From positions 1 to 6,306 of the forward strand of contig CAMQJB010000071.1 in NCBI GenBank assembly GCA_947002045.1: DNA of 6,306 nucleotides. The letters run 5' to 3'. The DNA comes from an uncultured Collinsella sp. (GTDB taxonomy: Bacteria > Actinomycetota > Coriobacteriia > Coriobacteriales > Coriobacteriaceae). The notes beneath the pieces were generated by a model. The model did no database searches. It worked only from the letters and a program-made list of their open reading frames with translations, and was not told where the DNA came from. Position numbers and translations under genes: made by a program. Shown in pieces: positions 5,168-6,306 of the stretch (within the stretch, counting starts at the first letter, position 1; each line of letters starts with the position of its first letter).

Positions 5168-5173
5168 TATCTT
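5168..5173 (+). promoter_or_regulatory. Probable -10 box for a leaderless transcript
   Basis: TATCTT fits the actinobacterial -10 pattern TANNNT and ends six bases before the ATG at 5180. This is the distance expected if transcription begins at the A of the start codon. The gene has no Shine-Dalgarno-like sequence in the preceding 20 bases, which supports leaderless translation. No clear -35 box is seen. Confidence 0.45.
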
Positions 5174-5179
5174 CGCGCC

Positions 5180-6283
5180 ATGGGGTACTTTATCGTTTCA
5201 CATAACGCTGCATTGGCGCTCTTGGCACACATCCCGAACCCGCGCTTTGGGGATTCGGAACCAGAAGTCGTGTCGATCGCGGACGCCTGCGCGCTCTCGG
5301 ATCAAGAAGCGCAGGAGGTTATCGATCGCTATGACCTGGGGATCGAAACGCTGGATTTGCTGGTGCCGTCGCGCGCCGACCGTCGGCGGAGCAAGCATGT
5401 TAAGACGCATCTGTGCACCAACGAGCTCCCGGCGGGCTCGTTTATCTCGCTGGGCCACTGGATGGGCGACCTGGATGCATACGTGTGCTCTCCCGAGCTG
5501 GCGTTTTTGCAGGCCGCGCACGATGGCGATGCGGCGGCGGCCATCTACGCCGGCTATGCCATGACATCGGACTACCGGCTGGATAACCTTGCTCCCGGCG
5601 GGGTGACCAGTAGGGATGCGGGCATGCGCGATGGGAAGCTCACGACCAAGGAGCTCATTGCGGCGTACCTTGACCGGGCGTCAAAGGTGAGAGGCGCCGC
5701 CAAGGCGAAGGCGTTGCTTCCGTACGTGGAAGAGGGCTCACGGTCTCCAAGGGAGTCGGGGCTTTGCATGTTTATGTCGCTGCCTGCATATTACGGCGGG
5801 CTTGCGCTGGGCAAGGCCGAGCTGAACAAGAAGTACTTCATTCGCGACGGTTACAACGATGGGCGCAACCGCAAACTGCGCGTGTTGGAGCGCACGCCCG
5901 ACATAACGCTTACGGCGAAAGCAGAGGTGGGCCTGGATAAAGTAAGGGCTGGCTTGCTGCCCGAAGTACTGGCCGCGCTGGTCGATTACGACAGCGACGC
6001 CATCCATGATGGAAGCGAGAAGATCCACAAGGATGCCGAGCGCCGCAACGAGCTGCAGATGCTCAATGGGGTCGCGTACTTTACGGTGACGACTGACCAG
6101 GCGAGCGACTACGAAAAGCTCGTCCGCCTGTGCGAACGCGTCCGGCGCAAGCTGCATCGGAATAAGCGACCCATCTTTAACAGGCCAATGACGGAGGAGC
6201 AGCGATATTTTGCCCTCAAGCGCGTCGAAACGAAGCGGTTTAAGCTTTGGCAAACGGTTATCGAGGCGCGTCAACATTGGTAG
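5180..6283 (+). CDS. Hypothetical protein with C-terminal Vsr/DUF559-like nuclease fold (AbiEi-like layout)
   Basis: This is a 367-residue cytoplasmic protein. The N-terminal half (about 56-130) follows the pattern of AbiEi/DUF559-type proteins: LDLLVPSRADRRRS (58-71), then a stretch ending CSPELAFLQAA (103-113) that resembles their 'specific cue, then class membership' strand-helix. A helical block RGAAKAKALLPYV (171-183) follows. Then come SPRES (189-193), containing the E192 of the SPxE motif, and VDYDSDAIH (268-276), the equivalent of the family's EYDG...H. KDAERRNELQMLNGVAYFTVT (284-304) matches the D-x2-R-x3-L...G pattern of the Vsr-like fold. The usual EYDG is altered to DYDSD, so catalysis is uncertain. 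The C-terminus (about 310-367) is strongly basic and may bind nucleic acid. The ATG at 5180 is the first of the frame, with no Shine-Dalgarno and a close -10 box. No AbiEii-type toxin partner is in the window; one could lie beyond 6306. Fold assignment is by motif recognition only, and the function is unknown. Confidence 0.7.
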   Translation: MGYFIVSHNAALALLAHIPNPRFGDSEPEVVSIADACALSDQEAQEVIDRYDLGIETLDLLVPSRADRRRSKHVKTHLCTNELPAGSFISLGHWMGDLDAYVCSPELAFLQAAHDGDAAAAIYAGYAMTSDYRLDNLAPGGVTSRDAGMRDGKLTTKELIAAYLDRASKVRGAAKAKALLPYVEEGSRSPRESGLCMFMSLPAYYGGLALGKAELNKKYFIRDGYNDGRNRKLRVLERTPDITLTAKAEVGLDKVRAGLLPEVLAALVDYDSDAIHDGSEKIHKDAERRNELQMLNGVAYFTVTTDQASDYEKLVRLCERVRRKLHRNKRPIFNRPMTEEQRYFALKRVETKRFKLWQTVIEARQHW

Positions 6284-6306
6284 GGGCGGTTACTGGGGGT
6301 GGGGCC

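Larger units (their letters stand above)
4863..5179. other. Divergent intergenic region with several repeats
   Basis: These 317 bases separate two divergent start codons and contain no credible gene. On the minus strand a -10-like TATCCT (4906-4901) could serve the DUF5710 gene. The middle holds direct repeats CAAGCAAATGG (4989-4999, 5001-5011; period 12) and GGTCAG (5010-5015, 5021-5026). It also holds two inverted repeats (5014-5051 and 5101-5127) and an imperfect 25-base direct repeat (4926-4950 versus 5072-5096, 19 of 25 identical). A probable leaderless promoter for the right-hand gene ends the region. The density of small repeats suggests shared regulation, but no known operator is recognised. 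Confidence 0.5.

Noticed and set aside
6284..6306. GC-rich run after the last stop codon as a terminator start
   Set aside because: Only 23 bases are available before the window ends and no stem with a T-tract can be formed.

Overview
The window looks like chromosomal, accessory-type DNA from a GC-rich Gram-positive bacterium. The best guess is the Coriobacteriia (Collinsella or a relative). The reasons are G/C-ending codons in most genes, a SipW-type exported protein, a DUF4143 ATPase, and a protein with a Vsr-like nuclease fold of a style I associate with that class. The taxon is inferred from style only; no rRNA or other marker gene is present.

Layout. (1) 1-1127: a monocistronic gene for a secreted protein with a SipW-type signal peptide, with a consensus -10 box and a GC-rich hairpin upstream and a textbook rho-independent terminator downstream. 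(2) 1153-2271: a predicted modification-sensing HNH endonuclease. It has a perfect 15-bp palindrome between a -10-like box and the Shine-Dalgarno sequence. Its natural ATG (1189) leads into an in-frame amber codon at 1285-1287, so the gene is either broken or restarts at TTG 1291. (3) 2390-2671: a 93-aa protein with a four-cysteine zinc ribbon. (4) 2724-4022, minus strand: an AAA/DUF4143 ATPase with intact Walker motifs and a C-terminal PD-(D/E)xK-like motif. (5) 4052-4156: five copies of a 13-bp dyad at exactly 23-bp periodicity, filling the gap upstream of the ATPase. (6) 4164-4862, minus strand: a DUF5710-domain protein with a CxxC...CxxC zinc-binding pair. (7) 4863-5179: a divergent intergenic region with inverted and direct repeats and a probable leaderless promoter at its right end. 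(8) 5180-6283: a 367-aa protein whose C-terminal half resembles the Vsr/DUF559 nuclease-like fold found in AbiEi-type proteins.

Four of the six genes carry nuclease-like or DNA-interacting domains (HNH, DUF4143, DUF5710/zinc finger, Vsr-like). The region therefore looks like a collection of defence or DNA-metabolism accessory genes. The transcription units are separate (own promoters, mixed strands), so the sequence does not show that they form one system. The strongest unexplained signal is the phased dyad array upstream of the DUF4143 ATPase. The next is the amber-interrupted HNH gene with its operator-like palindrome.
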